Shown here in pieces: positions 47,701-56,935 of a stretch of 64,000 bases of DNA. Positions within the stretch are counted from its first letter, which is position 1. Every line of letters starts with the position of its first letter. The notes under the pieces are model-generated. The model was not told the DNA's origin. It searched no databases and worked only from the letters and a program-made list of their open reading frames with translations. Source of the DNA: Planctomycetota bacterium (GTDB lineage: Bacteria > Planctomycetota > J058 > JAJDCQ01); contig JAJDCQ010000158.1 of assembly GCA_029260755.1 (NCBI GenBank), forward strand, positions 1 to 64,000, written 5' to 3'. The translations under genes were made by a program, and so were the position numbers.

Positions 47701-47868
47701 CCGGCCCCGCTCGACGAGGACCTGGGCGAGGCGCCGATTCCCGCGGGTCGCCTCGCCGAGGGCGTCGCGCAGGTCGGTCTCGGAGAGGCGGCCCCTGGCG
47801 ACGAGGGCGCGGCCAATCGCTTGATCGTGCGCCTTGGCGGCGGGCTCGGGGGACGCGGGCCGGGTCAC
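44788..47868 (-). CDS. Hanks-type Ser/Thr kinase with N-terminal helical module, TM and C-terminal TPRs
   Basis: GRGGMGVVWRAWDPSLAREVAVKLLG, VVHRDVKPENILVD, LTDFGLAR, YMAPEQAG; TM AAALAATLATVLLVAAVAGVLVLGAW; TPRs near the C-terminus. GTG start at 47868. Confidence 0.92.
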   Translation of the reverse strand: MTRPASPEPAAKAHDQAIGRALVARGRLSETDLRDALGEATRGNRRLAQVLVERGRVGPDEIRDVSRELGSGRIARAPLAPTALEAPPRPPRVPTASGRLRSDSGRLRPRQEAGDLVGRYRLVEQIGRGGMGVVWRAWDPSLAREVAVKLLGGPGSTVTDQHRLRFEREARTAARLRHPGIVTVHEVAHEDDRSWIVMDLVVGASFEARLKSNDLPRRRAVELVREVALALVHAHAEGVVHRDVKPENILVDAEGQARLTDFGLARRLDDDRLTVTGQVLGTPAYMAPEQAGRGDGIGPPADVYATGGVLYRVLTGRPPLDGDLSFAEAMRRILYVPPPPPRSLDASIHPDLETIVLRCLAKEPADRYPSIEALADDLGHFLDGKVIAARPDGRAVRARRWARDNPKAAALAATLATVLLVAAVAGVLVLGAWRRRDASLRAAFAADARRAADTAQAAFDEARARPASTEAADHDELLGLALRAVQTSATLHALAPDDADARRRAFEAAMACGEVARRAEQWSLAASAYDAAGDLEVDALAVGVALRELDDARRARRAGRLAAADAIIAEARRGDLALRPGGRDDAVFELVRIADPVVVARLAAELERVTDDLDGPLREAWVQAATPTAAERAADDSGEVAAAVSAMETALEERLAPLDGGRLGEASREAFEEAGVRLAARVGGRQRKRERSAVLALAARLQEAAVDRERFITARVCCEALGRIGIRAGALRPLGRYVLTEADPLRAVPAGIALCLLGGEDAERILLAARWRFGRSGTFWRQVSRWLDRTGVDTGLEEETAVGYLERAKVRVSKDRNEEAVADLDRAIELEPELAEAWRERGYVRSRLKDYERAIADLSRALELDPDDASAWFHRGYTYGRKNELGASVADMSRCLELDPLYVKAWRYRATANAMRGEDEAAIADFTRALELDPSYAGAWEGRGFSLTKAGDFEGARSDFDRAISLDPRYFKPWGGRAQAREYLGDLEGAVSDLERCVELSEPDDERLDRLKAKIAQLRDQLRRRE

Positions 47869-48002
47869 GGATCCTCCGGGTCCACGGTAACGGGGCAGCG
47901 CGGCGATCGGCAACGCCCCGTCGTCGAGCTCTTCCCCTGAGCGAGACGAGCGGCGGCAGGTCGGAGTAGAATGGTGGAGGCCACGTCCCGGCCGACCACC
48001 GT

Positions 48003-48704
48003 ATGGACCCATCGATCTATCCGATCCCAGGCTTCGCCGAACCCGTCTGCTCGCTCTCCCACCTCGTCGCCGCCGGGGTGTTCACGACGCTGAGCCCGGC
48101 CCTCGTGAAGCGGGCGCGGGGCGAGCCCGTCCGGGTCGCCGCCCTGGGGACCTTCGCGTTCTGCTGCATCCTGCTCCTGTCGATGAGCGGGGTCTATCAC
48201 CTCCTGTCGCCCGGGACCGACGGGCGAGCGGTCCTTCGGCGGCTCGATCACGCCGCGATCTTCAGCCTCATCGCGGCGACGTTCACCGCCGGCCACGTCG
48301 TCCTGTTTCGCGGCGTGTGGCGCTGGGCGATGGTCACGCTGATCTGGGTGATCGCCGCCACCGGCATCACGCTCAAGTCGATCTTCTTCGCCACCCTTCC
48401 GGAGTGGGCCGGGCTGATCGCCTACCTCGGGATGGGATGGCTCGGCGTCCTCTCGGCGATCAAGGTCGGGCTCTCGCACGGGTGGCCGACCGTCCGGCTC
48501 CTCGTGTTCGGCGGCGTCGCCTACTCGATCGGCGCCGTCTTCGAGTTCGCGCGGCGACCGGTCCTCGTGCCCGGCGTCGTCGGGCCGCACGAGGTGTTTC
48601 ACGTCGCGGTGATCGTGGGCATCGGCCTGCACTGGCTCTTTCTGTATCAGACCGCCGACCATGCGCACCCCGACGGCGAGGCCTCGCCCGCACGAGCGAC
48701 CTGA
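48003..48704 (+). CDS. Hemolysin III / PAQR family membrane protein
   Basis: SMSGVYHLLSPG, RRLDHAAIFSLIAATFTAGH, GPHEVFHVAVIVGIGLHWLFLY; seven-TM pattern. Confidence 0.85.
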   Translation: MDPSIYPIPGFAEPVCSLSHLVAAGVFTTLSPALVKRARGEPVRVAALGTFAFCCILLLSMSGVYHLLSPGTDGRAVLRRLDHAAIFSLIAATFTAGHVVLFRGVWRWAMVTLIWVIAATGITLKSIFFATLPEWAGLIAYLGMGWLGVLSAIKVGLSHGWPTVRLLVFGGVAYSIGAVFEFARRPVLVPGVVGPHEVFHVAVIVGIGLHWLFLYQTADHAHPDGEASPARAT

Positions 48705-48755
48705 ACCGGTGGGCGCCCGAGGACGAGGCGCGCCTTCTGGTTCGCGTGCGGTAGG

Positions 48756-49682
48756 ATGGAAGCGTCGTTTCCACGCGGCCCGATGACCACGAGAGACGCG
48801 ATGCCCACCGAACCCTCGGACCGACTGCCCATCGACGAGCCGACGACCGCCGCCGAGCGAGCCAGCGTGTGGCGGCGACTGGGCGCGGGCGTGGTGCGCA
48901 CGGTCGACGTCGCCTGCCGGACGAGCGTGCGCGCCGTCCGAAACGTGGATCGAGACGCCGGGCGTCACCTCCTCGAGCTGCCCGCCCTCGGACTGGTGAC
49001 GCTGGCCGGGCTGCGACGGGCACGCGAGATCGAACGCCGCCCGGACGACTGGCACCGCCCGCTCATCCTCGTCCATGGCCTCGGCGGCCATCCCGGCAAC
49101 TTCGCTGCCCTCCGAGCCTGGCTCGGCCTTCAGGGTCGCCGGCGCGTCTACGCGCCGCGCCTCGACCCCGCCACCTCCATCGAGGAGATGGGCACGCATC
49201 TCGCCGAGACGATCGCCGACGTCCTCCTCGCGAACGACCTGCCGGACGACGCCCAGGTCGACCTCATCGCGCACAGCATGGGCGGGCTCGTCGCTCGATG
49301 TGCCCTCGATGATCCGGCGACGGCGCGGCGCGTGTCGACCCTCGTCACCCTGGGGACGCCCCACGCCGGGTCGCTCGCGGCCCGCTTCTCCTCGGGCGGT
49401 CACGCCGTCCGGCTCCGGCCCGAGTCGCCGCTCATGACTCGCCTCGCCGACCAGCTCCCCTGGTCGAGCCCCGTCCGGCTCGTCTGCTTCTGGTCGCGGA
49501 GCGACCTCCTCCTCCTTCCCCACACGACCGGCCGGGTCGAGCACGCCGAGAACCGCGAGGTTCCGGGGCTCACCCACTACGGCTACCTCCTCTACCCCTC
49601 GGTGTGGAGGGGCGTCGCCGAGGCGCTCGCCGACCCGTGGCACGTCGGCGGCCGGGTCGCTCCCCAGGCGAACCCGGCCTGA
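48756..49682 (+). CDS. Alpha/beta hydrolase (triacylglycerol lipase-like)
   Basis: PLILVHGLGGHPGNF, VDLIAHSMGGLVARCAL (GxSxG), VTLGTPHAGS. Confidence 0.87.
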   Translation: MEASFPRGPMTTRDAMPTEPSDRLPIDEPTTAAERASVWRRLGAGVVRTVDVACRTSVRAVRNVDRDAGRHLLELPALGLVTLAGLRRAREIERRPDDWHRPLILVHGLGGHPGNFAALRAWLGLQGRRRVYAPRLDPATSIEEMGTHLAETIADVLLANDLPDDAQVDLIAHSMGGLVARCALDDPATARRVSTLVTLGTPHAGSLAARFSSGGHAVRLRPESPLMTRLADQLPWSSPVRLVCFWSRSDLLLLPHTTGRVEHAENREVPGLTHYGYLLYPSVWRGVAEALADPWHVGGRVAPQANPA

Positions 49683-49708
49683 CCCACCTTCCGGCGCGGA
49701 GACATCCG

Positions 49709-50632
49709 ATGAAGCTCGCGAGAACGATCGCCCTGACCATCGTGGCGGTCGCGACGACCCTCACGCCGCTCGAGCTCGCCCGACCCGCGGAGCCGGACGA
49801 CGAGCGGCTCCCCGGGCGCGGCGTCGCGCTCGAGTCGGGCGAGATCGTCTCGGCGATCCGGAAGCGCGACGAGAGCGTCGTCGTCTCGAACGTCTCGACC
49901 GCGCCCGGCGACGCCTACGGAAACCCGGGCGGCGCCGGTCCGTTCTACTCCAAGATCCTCGGACGCCCGCTCGTCCACCGCGAGGTCGTCTACTTCACCG
50001 TCCCGGCCAGGCCGGTCGGCTACGACCTCGACGTCGCCCGCTTCAGCAAGGTGATCGGACGCGTCCTCCGGAGCACGGGCTTCGACGGGAAGCCGATCTC
50101 GACACCGTTCGCCATCGTCCTCGCCGAGCTCGACGAGACCGACTTCGACGGAGTCGCGGTCCACTGGAGCGAGCACCGCCTCGAGGCGTGCGTCTCGACG
50201 GAGGCGAAACCGCTGGCGGAGCTCTCGACCCAGCTCGGCTGGCGCTGGGTCGACTGGCAGGCGGCGAAGTCGCTCGAGGGTCGGGACGCCGACGACGTCG
50301 CGAAGATCCGCCGCGACATGAAGAGCCTCGCGGCGCCCGAGACCGACGCCCAGCGGGCGATCGTCGCGGCCGCCCGCGAGGCGATCGCGGCGTTCGCGGG
50401 CGTGCTCGCCGCGGAGGCCGGCGCGGCCGGGGCGAGCGGGAAGCTCGACGTCGTCGTCGCGGGGAAGCGCCTCCCGGCGGGAGCGGCCGAGGTGCTCGCC
50501 GACGGGCTCGGCGCCGACGGCGTCGACCTCCCGTTCGCCATCGGCTCGGTGAAGGCCGCCGACGACCCCGGCCTCGCGAGCGTCCGCGGCGCGCTCATCG
50601 CGGCGCTGGCCGACGGCGACGAGGATCGCTAA
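49709..50632 (+). CDS. Hypothetical secreted protein
   Basis: MKLARTIALTIVAVATTLTPLELARPAEP signal-like N-terminus; 308-aa open frame. Confidence 0.75.
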   Translation: MKLARTIALTIVAVATTLTPLELARPAEPDDERLPGRGVALESGEIVSAIRKRDESVVVSNVSTAPGDAYGNPGGAGPFYSKILGRPLVHREVVYFTVPARPVGYDLDVARFSKVIGRVLRSTGFDGKPISTPFAIVLAELDETDFDGVAVHWSEHRLEACVSTEAKPLAELSTQLGWRWVDWQAAKSLEGRDADDVAKIRRDMKSLAAPETDAQRAIVAAAREAIAAFAGVLAAEAGAAGASGKLDVVVAGKRLPAGAAEVLADGLGADGVDLPFAIGSVKAADDPGLASVRGALIAALADGDEDR

Positions 50633-50640
50633 CCCAGTCG

Positions 50641-51330
50641 TCAGCCCGTCGCCTCGACCCCCAGCTTCGCGGCGACCGCGGGATCGGAGACCGGATAGAC
50701 GGCCTCCCGCGGCGTGACGAGGGCGGCGAGATCATCCAGGCGCGCGCGCTGCTCGGCCACGAGATCCGAGATGTCATCGATCGCCATGATCCACTCGGTC
50801 GCGTAACGGCGGAGCGTCTCCCCGCGGAGCCCGAGCTGGATCGCCCGGCGCGAGAGCGACGCGCCGCCCGGCCCGTGGTCGGGATCCCACTGGAGGCGCA
50901 CATCCGACGCGGCGCCGGCCGACTGCCAGGCCTCCTGACTGCCATAGACCTCGGGGACGTGGCTACTGTGGACCGCCGCGCCCAGGATCTCATCGAAGCC
51001 CGATCGCCGGATCCGGACGGCGAGGGTGACCTCCTGATCCTGCTTCGTCCCCCAGCCCGAGCGGTACATCATCCAGAGGAAGTTCGGCTTGATCCAGCTC
51101 ATCCGCTCGAACGAGAAGTCGCCGCCGAAGCGGCCGTGCTCGGCGGCCCAGCGCCCGATCGAGGCACGGTATGCCTGATAGACGACGACCGAGTCGTCGT
51201 CGTACTGCGCGAGGATGTGCCGACCGCTGGCGGGCCAGCGCGCGCTCTGCACCTCCCAGCGCTCGGTCGTCAGGTTCATCTCGCTCATCGAACGGCGCTC
51301 TCCCGTCCGCGGATCGTAGATCGAGCTCAC
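50641..51330 (-). CDS. DUF4291 family protein
   Basis: HILAQYDDDSVVVYQAYRASIGRWAAEHGRFGGDFSFERMSWIKPNFLWMMYRSGWGTKQDQEVTLAVRI matches the recognised DUF4291 signature. Confidence 0.88.
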   Translation of the reverse strand: MSSIYDPRTGERRSMSEMNLTTERWEVQSARWPASGRHILAQYDDDSVVVYQAYRASIGRWAAEHGRFGGDFSFERMSWIKPNFLWMMYRSGWGTKQDQEVTLAVRIRRSGFDEILGAAVHSSHVPEVYGSQEAWQSAGAASDVRLQWDPDHGPGGASLSRRAIQLGLRGETLRRYATEWIMAIDDISDLVAEQRARLDDLAALVTPREAVYPVSDPAVAAKLGVEATG

Positions 51331-51431
51331 GGACGGAGCAACCGGCGTCCCGCCTCCACTCGAGGAGGGCGGTCGCGAGCCCGTCGAATCGTTCGGCCGG
51401 GCCGGCTAGGCTGCCAGGAACCCGAGAGACG

Positions 51432-52421
51432 ATGGAGACCGACATGACCCGTTCGCCGACGCGGGTCGCGCTCGCCGCGACCCTCCTCCTCGCCGCCCTG
51501 ACGACCGCCACGCCAGCCGCGGGCCAGGACGCCGCCCCCGACGGGACCGAGTCCGGCCTCACCTTCGGCTGGAAGATCCCCGCCCGCTGCGGCGTGACGG
51601 TGGTCCAGGAGAAGAAGGGCAACGCCGTCAAGACGCGCTACGAGCTCCACCTGCGCGAGGAGCCCGCGTCCGAGCACCTGCGCCTGAGCTTCGAGAACGT
51701 CGAGATCCTCGAGGTGAACGGCATGGACGTGACGACGCCGGCGGGCAAGGCGATGCTCGGGCCGGCGGCGGCCGCGGGCGCGATGTATCCGGACCTCATC
51801 ATCGCCAAGGACGGGACGTTCGTCGACGCCGTCGGGGTCGAGGAGATGATCGACCGGACCCTCGAGCTCATCGAGGAGCAGCAGCGCGCCCAGGGGCAGT
51901 TCGACGAGGAGACCCACGCGCAGGTCACGGCGATGATGAAGGCGCCGGGGATGGTCGCGCAGGTGACGATGAAGTCGAGCGAGTCCTGGGAGGTCTGGGT
52001 CGGCGCGTGGATCGGCGTCGACGCGGCGGCGGGCGAGTCGATGGAGGGTGAGGTGCCGCTGCCGATGCCGGACGGGTCGACCCTGCCGGGGAAGCTGAAG
52101 ATCACCAACGAGGGCGCGGCGGCCGACGTCCCCGGCCACATCGAGCTGCGGCTCGAGAACCTCGTCGCGGGTGAGGAGGCGCGGGCGACCTTCGCGGCGT
52201 TCATGAAGAAGATGATGAAGGACATGGCGGACGGCGCGGCGATGCCGAAGATCCTCTCCTTCGAGAAGCGGAGCGAGGTGACCGCGGTGATCGACCCGAG
52301 CACGCTCCGGCCCCACGGCGTGAAGACCCAGGCGACCGCCGTGATCGAGATGGAGGGCGTCGGCGAGCAGAGGCAGGTCGAGCGCTCGAGCTACGAGTTC
52401 GACTGGTCGATCGGGAAGTAG
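51432..52421 (+). CDS. Hypothetical secreted protein
   Basis: Signal peptide TRVALAATLLLAALTTATPAAGQ; no recognised domain. Confidence 0.78.
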   Translation: METDMTRSPTRVALAATLLLAALTTATPAAGQDAAPDGTESGLTFGWKIPARCGVTVVQEKKGNAVKTRYELHLREEPASEHLRLSFENVEILEVNGMDVTTPAGKAMLGPAAAAGAMYPDLIIAKDGTFVDAVGVEEMIDRTLELIEEQQRAQGQFDEETHAQVTAMMKAPGMVAQVTMKSSESWEVWVGAWIGVDAAAGESMEGEVPLPMPDGSTLPGKLKITNEGAAADVPGHIELRLENLVAGEEARATFAAFMKKMMKDMADGAAMPKILSFEKRSEVTAVIDPSTLRPHGVKTQATAVIEMEGVGEQRQVERSSYEFDWSIGK

Positions 52422-52451
52422 GGACCGGGCCGCGCGGGCGCGGTTGCCTGC

Positions 52452-53987
52452 TCACTGCGACATGGCGTCGTTGAGACGCCCGAGGGAACGGTGGAGGCTC
52501 TCGAGCGACTCGACGAACCCAGGTCCGGCGCCGTTCAGATCCCGGAGCAGGTCGGCACGCCGGCTCCGGTCGTCGCGTCGACGCGCGCGGCCCGTCGTCC
52601 CGAGGAGGGCGTCCTCGATCCCGCTCGCGTCGCCGCGCCGCCGCTCCGTGTCGTTCCGGGGCGCGGCGGCGGCCGCCGCCACGACCGCGCGGCCGTCAGG
52701 CGCGAGAGCCACGGCGGCCGGCCCGGAGCGGAGCGCGATCAGGCGATCGCGGGTCTCCGCATCGAGCCGCGGCGCGGCCCGGAGGGCGTCGGAGAGCTGC
52801 TGGGCGAGGTCATCGGGGAGCTCCGCCGGCCTCGGAAGGGGATCGGTCAGCCCGAGCGAGTCGCCGAGGTCCCCGAGGGCGCCGCCCGGCTGACGGCCGA
52901 GGACCCGGGAGATGTCGAGGCCCTCGAGGGTGAGGGCGACCTCCGACCCGTCGACGGTCGCGACGTGGGTGAGCACGATCTCGGGCGCGTCGGGCGTCCC
53001 GGCGAGGGCGTCCCGCCAGGCTCGCTCGAGGACCGCGGCGGCGGTCGTCGCCGTCGCATCCGCTCCATGAAGGGCGAGGAGGTCGGCGAGTGAGAGACGC
53101 GCGAGGCCCACTCCGATCAGGTCCGAGTCGCGGACGGCGCGAAGGCGGATGGTCACGATCGTGTGGGCCGGGACCGGCGTGGCGGTCTCGGTCGGCTTCC
53201 CGTGGGAGAGAACGGCGCCGCGGGCGTGGGACCGTTCGGTCGCGATCACGGGCTCGACGCCGGTCGCGAGGATGGTCGCGCCCGATCCGGCGAGCTCGTC
53301 GCGTCTCTCGTCGAGAGTCCTCTCAGCGCTCTCGATGGCGCGTTCGCGGGCGACGGACGGGCTCTCGGAGACGAAGGACTGCGACACCTCGGCGAGGTGG
53401 AATCCCGGCGTATCCGCTCGCGAGGACGGTCCCTCGAAGCGCACGCCCGACAAGGGGAACCCGATCCCGTCTCCGCCCGCGTCACCCCACACCCAGCCGC
53501 GTTCGGGACGGCCCGGGCGATCCCACGCGTGGCGCATCCGGGAAGTGAAGCCCGCCGAAGGAGCTCCCGCGACGAGACCCGTCAGATCGGTGGCCGTGAG
53601 CGCGACCCGCGCCGAGTGGGCGTCGGTCGAGAGCAAGAGCACGGCACCCTCGAGGCGGCGCGAGCCGTCGAGTGGCGTGCGGCTCGCATAGAGCATCGAG
53701 ACGGTGAAGCTGCGATAGAAGCGGCCCGACACGACCGCGCTGAACTCGAACTCGACGTCGGTGGCGAGCCGCGTGCCGCGGGTGCGGGCGATCGCGTCCC
53801 GCCAGGCGGCGAACGCGCCGGCGACGAGCTGCCTCTGTTGGCCCTGCGCGTCGCGCTCGGTCTCCCCCGACGAGGTCAGGGCCTTGCGAGCCACCCAGAG
53901 CTCCTCGGCGTCGGCGCGGTCGGCGCCGACGAGGACGATGGTCGCGGTGGCGAAGGTGGCGAGGACGGATCGGACGTTCAATCTCAT
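52452..53987 (-). CDS. Hypothetical secreted protein, paralog A
   Basis: MRLNVRSVLATFATATIVLVGADRADAEELWVARKAL...; near-identical layout to 55127..56662. Confidence 0.82.
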   Translation of the reverse strand: MRLNVRSVLATFATATIVLVGADRADAEELWVARKALTSSGETERDAQGQQRQLVAGAFAAWRDAIARTRGTRLATDVEFEFSAVVSGRFYRSFTVSMLYASRTPLDGSRRLEGAVLLLSTDAHSARVALTATDLTGLVAGAPSAGFTSRMRHAWDRPGRPERGWVWGDAGGDGIGFPLSGVRFEGPSSRADTPGFHLAEVSQSFVSESPSVARERAIESAERTLDERRDELAGSGATILATGVEPVIATERSHARGAVLSHGKPTETATPVPAHTIVTIRLRAVRDSDLIGVGLARLSLADLLALHGADATATTAAAVLERAWRDALAGTPDAPEIVLTHVATVDGSEVALTLEGLDISRVLGRQPGGALGDLGDSLGLTDPLPRPAELPDDLAQQLSDALRAAPRLDAETRDRLIALRSGPAAVALAPDGRAVVAAAAAAPRNDTERRRGDASGIEDALLGTTGRARRRDDRSRRADLLRDLNGAGPGFVESLESLHRSLGRLNDAMSQ

Positions 53988-54177
53988 GACGGGCTCCTTG
54001 TTGCCGACCGCTGATCGCAACGCGTGAGCCACCCGAGTTCGAGAACTCAAGAGGCTTGATAACTGAAAGTTACAACCTAGCGCATAAGAGGTGTTGCGGC
54101 ATTTCGACACGACCCAGTCGGCTCGATTGGGGCAGCGAGCCCCGACGATCCCGGGAGGTCGGACCGCGCGAGCGCGG

Positions 54178-55089
54178 TCACCGGCGGGCCGTGCCGCGGT
54201 GAACGCGGGCCGAGACGCGCGGCCGGATCGAGCGGCCCGAGCCATCGGCGAGCCCGACCTCGGTCGCGGCGATCCGCAGGTTCACATCGAGCGCGCCACC
54301 AGAAGCGGTCGAGTCGTCGAGAGGGATCTCGAAGCGAACCTCGACGCGGGCGAGCACGGGCTCCGCCAGGGCGAGCTCTCCGAGCTTCCGGATGGGGAGC
54401 CGAAGCAGCCCCACGATGTGGCCGATGGCGCCGCCCTCGCGCTCCTCGACGTCGAGGAGCTCCAGCTCGCCGACCGCCCCGTCGAGGTCGACGGCGTCGG
54501 AGGCGAGGCCGAGGATCCGCTCCGCGAACGGGCCGATCGCGGGCGACCATCGCTCGCCGACGGCGACGGGGCGACCCGGACCGAGGATCGTCGCGCGGGT
54601 GGCATCCGAGAGCGCCTCCTCGCCGAAGAGGCGGCGGAGCCGCTCGACGTCGTCGCCCGAGAGCTCGGTCCCGTCGTCGCAGCGGAAGACCCAGGCGTCG
54701 CCGAGGCGGTCGGCCGTGACGGTCTTGCCCGCGAAGCCGAGCTGCTCGCGCCCCTCGTGCGTGCGGCAGGTCGCCCGCGAGAACGAGCGGCGCTCGCGAA
54801 CGGCCCGGCCGTCCTCGACCTCGAGGATCTCGCGCCGGAAGGCGAGCGAGCGCTGGGTGAGGATCTCGACGGCCGGGACCGGGCCCTCTGGCGTGACGAG
54901 GTCGACCTCGACGAACGTCTCGGTGAAGAGGCTCTCCTCGACGGGGAGGCCGGTCGCGACGGGCGCGCCGTCGAAGCGGAGGCGGTACCGGGGCCCGTTG
55001 CCATCGTCGGCCCGCGTCGCGGTCGCGGCGACGGCCGCGAGGAGCACCGTCGCGAAGGGGAGCATGGGCAAGCAGCGAGTCGTCGACAT
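54178..55089 (-). CDS. Hypothetical secreted protein
   Basis: Signal peptide MSTTRCLPMLPFATVLLAAVAATATRA; 303-aa frame lying between the two paralogs. Confidence 0.78.
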   Translation of the reverse strand: MSTTRCLPMLPFATVLLAAVAATATRADDGNGPRYRLRFDGAPVATGLPVEESLFTETFVEVDLVTPEGPVPAVEILTQRSLAFRREILEVEDGRAVRERRSFSRATCRTHEGREQLGFAGKTVTADRLGDAWVFRCDDGTELSGDDVERLRRLFGEEALSDATRATILGPGRPVAVGERWSPAIGPFAERILGLASDAVDLDGAVGELELLDVEEREGGAIGHIVGLLRLPIRKLGELALAEPVLARVEVRFEIPLDDSTASGGALDVNLRIAATEVGLADGSGRSIRPRVSARVHRGTARR

Positions 55090-55126
55090 CGTCTCTCTCC
55101 TCGTCGCGCGGGGCGACGGCGGTTGC

Positions 55127-56662
55127 CTACTGCGACAGGGCGTCGTCGAGACGCTCGAGGGAACGGTGGAGGCTCTCGAGCGACTCGATGAGCCCAGGTC
55201 CGGCGCTGTTCAGATCCCGGAGCAGGTCGGCGCGCCGGCTCCGGTCGTCGCGTCGACGCGCGCCGCCCGTCGTCCCGAGGAGGGCGTCCTCGATCCCGCT
55301 CGCGCTGCCACGCGGCCGCGCCGTGTCGTTCCGGGGCGCGGCGACGGCCGCCGCCACGACCGCGCGGCCGTCAGGCGCGAGAGCCGCGGCGGCCGGCCCG
55401 GAGCGGAGAGCGATCAGGCGATCGCGGGTCTCCGCATCGAGCCGCGGCGCGGCCCGGAGGGCGTCGGAGAGCTGCCGGGCGAGGTCATCGGGGAGCTCCG
55501 CCGGCCTCGGAAGGGGATCGGTCAGCCCGAGCGAGACGCCGAGGTCCCAGAGGGCGCCGCCCGGCTCGCGGCCGAGGATCCGGGAGATGTCGAGGCCCTC
55601 GAGGGCGAGGGCGACCTCCGACCCGTCGACGGTGGCGTCGTGGGCGAGCACGATCTCGGGCGCGTCGGGCGTCCCGGCGAGAGCGTCCTGCCAGGCTCGA
55701 TCGAGGATCGCGGCGGCCGTCGTCGCCGTCGCGTCCGCTCCGTGAAGGGCGAGGACGTCGGCGAGCGAGAGGCGCGCCCGGCCGACCCCGATCAGCTCGG
55801 AGTCGCGGACGGCGCGAAGGCGGATGGTCACGATCGTGTGGGCCGGAACTGGCGTGGCGGCGTCGGTCGGCTTCCCATGGGAGAGAACCGCGCCGAGCGC
55901 GTCGTGCTGGACCGGGTCGGTCGAGATGACGGGCCTGACGCCCGTCGCCAGGACGGTCGCGCCCGATCCGGCGAGCTCGTCGCGTCTCAGGTCGAGAGTC
56001 CTCTCGACCCTATCGATGGCGCGTCCCCGGGCGACGATCGGACGCATGGAGACGACGGACTGCGACACCTCGGCGAGGTGGAATCCCGGGGTATCCGCTC
56101 GCGAGGACGATCCCTCGAAGGGCACGCCCGACAGCCGGAACCCGATCCTGTCTCCCCCCGCGTTGCCCCACACCCAGCCGCGGTCGGGACGGCCCGGGCG
56201 GTCCCAGGCGTGGCGCATCCGCGAGGCGAAGCCCGCCGAAGGAGCCCCCGCGACGAGACCGCTCAGATCCCTCGCGTTGAGCGGGACCGTCTCCCGGCGG
56301 GCATCCGTCGAGAGCGCGAGCACGGGTCCTGCGAAGCGGCGCGAGCCGTCGAGCGGCGCGGGGCTCGCGTAGAGCACCGACACGGTGAAGCTGCGATGGA
56401 ACCGCCCGCCCACCATGTCGATCGACTCGAACTCGACGTCGGTGGCGAGCGTCGTGCCGCCGGCGCGGGCGATCGCGTCCCGCCAGGCGGCGACCGCGCC
56501 GGCGACGAGCTGCCCCTGTCGGTCCCGGGAGTCGAGGCGAGTCGCTGCCGACGCGGTCAGGCTCTTGCGGGCCACCCAGAGCTCCTCGGCGGCGGCGCGG
56601 TCGGCGCCGAGGAGGATGACGGCGGCGGTGGTGAAGCTGGCGAGGACGGATCGAACGTTCAT
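55127..56662 (-). CDS. Hypothetical secreted protein, paralog B
   Basis: MNVRSVLASFTTAAVILLGADRAAAEELWVARKSL...; aligns end to end with paralog A. Confidence 0.82.
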   Translation of the reverse strand: MNVRSVLASFTTAAVILLGADRAAAEELWVARKSLTASAATRLDSRDRQGQLVAGAVAAWRDAIARAGGTTLATDVEFESIDMVGGRFHRSFTVSVLYASPAPLDGSRRFAGPVLALSTDARRETVPLNARDLSGLVAGAPSAGFASRMRHAWDRPGRPDRGWVWGNAGGDRIGFRLSGVPFEGSSSRADTPGFHLAEVSQSVVSMRPIVARGRAIDRVERTLDLRRDELAGSGATVLATGVRPVISTDPVQHDALGAVLSHGKPTDAATPVPAHTIVTIRLRAVRDSELIGVGRARLSLADVLALHGADATATTAAAILDRAWQDALAGTPDAPEIVLAHDATVDGSEVALALEGLDISRILGREPGGALWDLGVSLGLTDPLPRPAELPDDLARQLSDALRAAPRLDAETRDRLIALRSGPAAAALAPDGRAVVAAAVAAPRNDTARPRGSASGIEDALLGTTGGARRRDDRSRRADLLRDLNSAGPGLIESLESLHRSLERLDDALSQ

Positions 56663-56935
56663 GACGGGCTCCTTGTGACCGCCGCCGATCGCAACGCGTG
56701 AGCCACCCCAGCCGAGATCCTCAAGTAGCCTATAAAAAGTCAGTTACGACCCGGAGCATTAAAGACGTTGCGGCATTTCGGGGCAGCGCTAGCGGCCTGA
56801 TTGGGGCACCGAGCCCCGGCGCGCCGAGCGAGCGGGTCCTTTGATCCGGGGATGCGGCGCCCGCTACCATTGCGGAGGGTCGGCGACGCGGGAACCGGCC
56901 CGCGGCCGTCCCCCCGCCGCGACACGGAGAAACCC

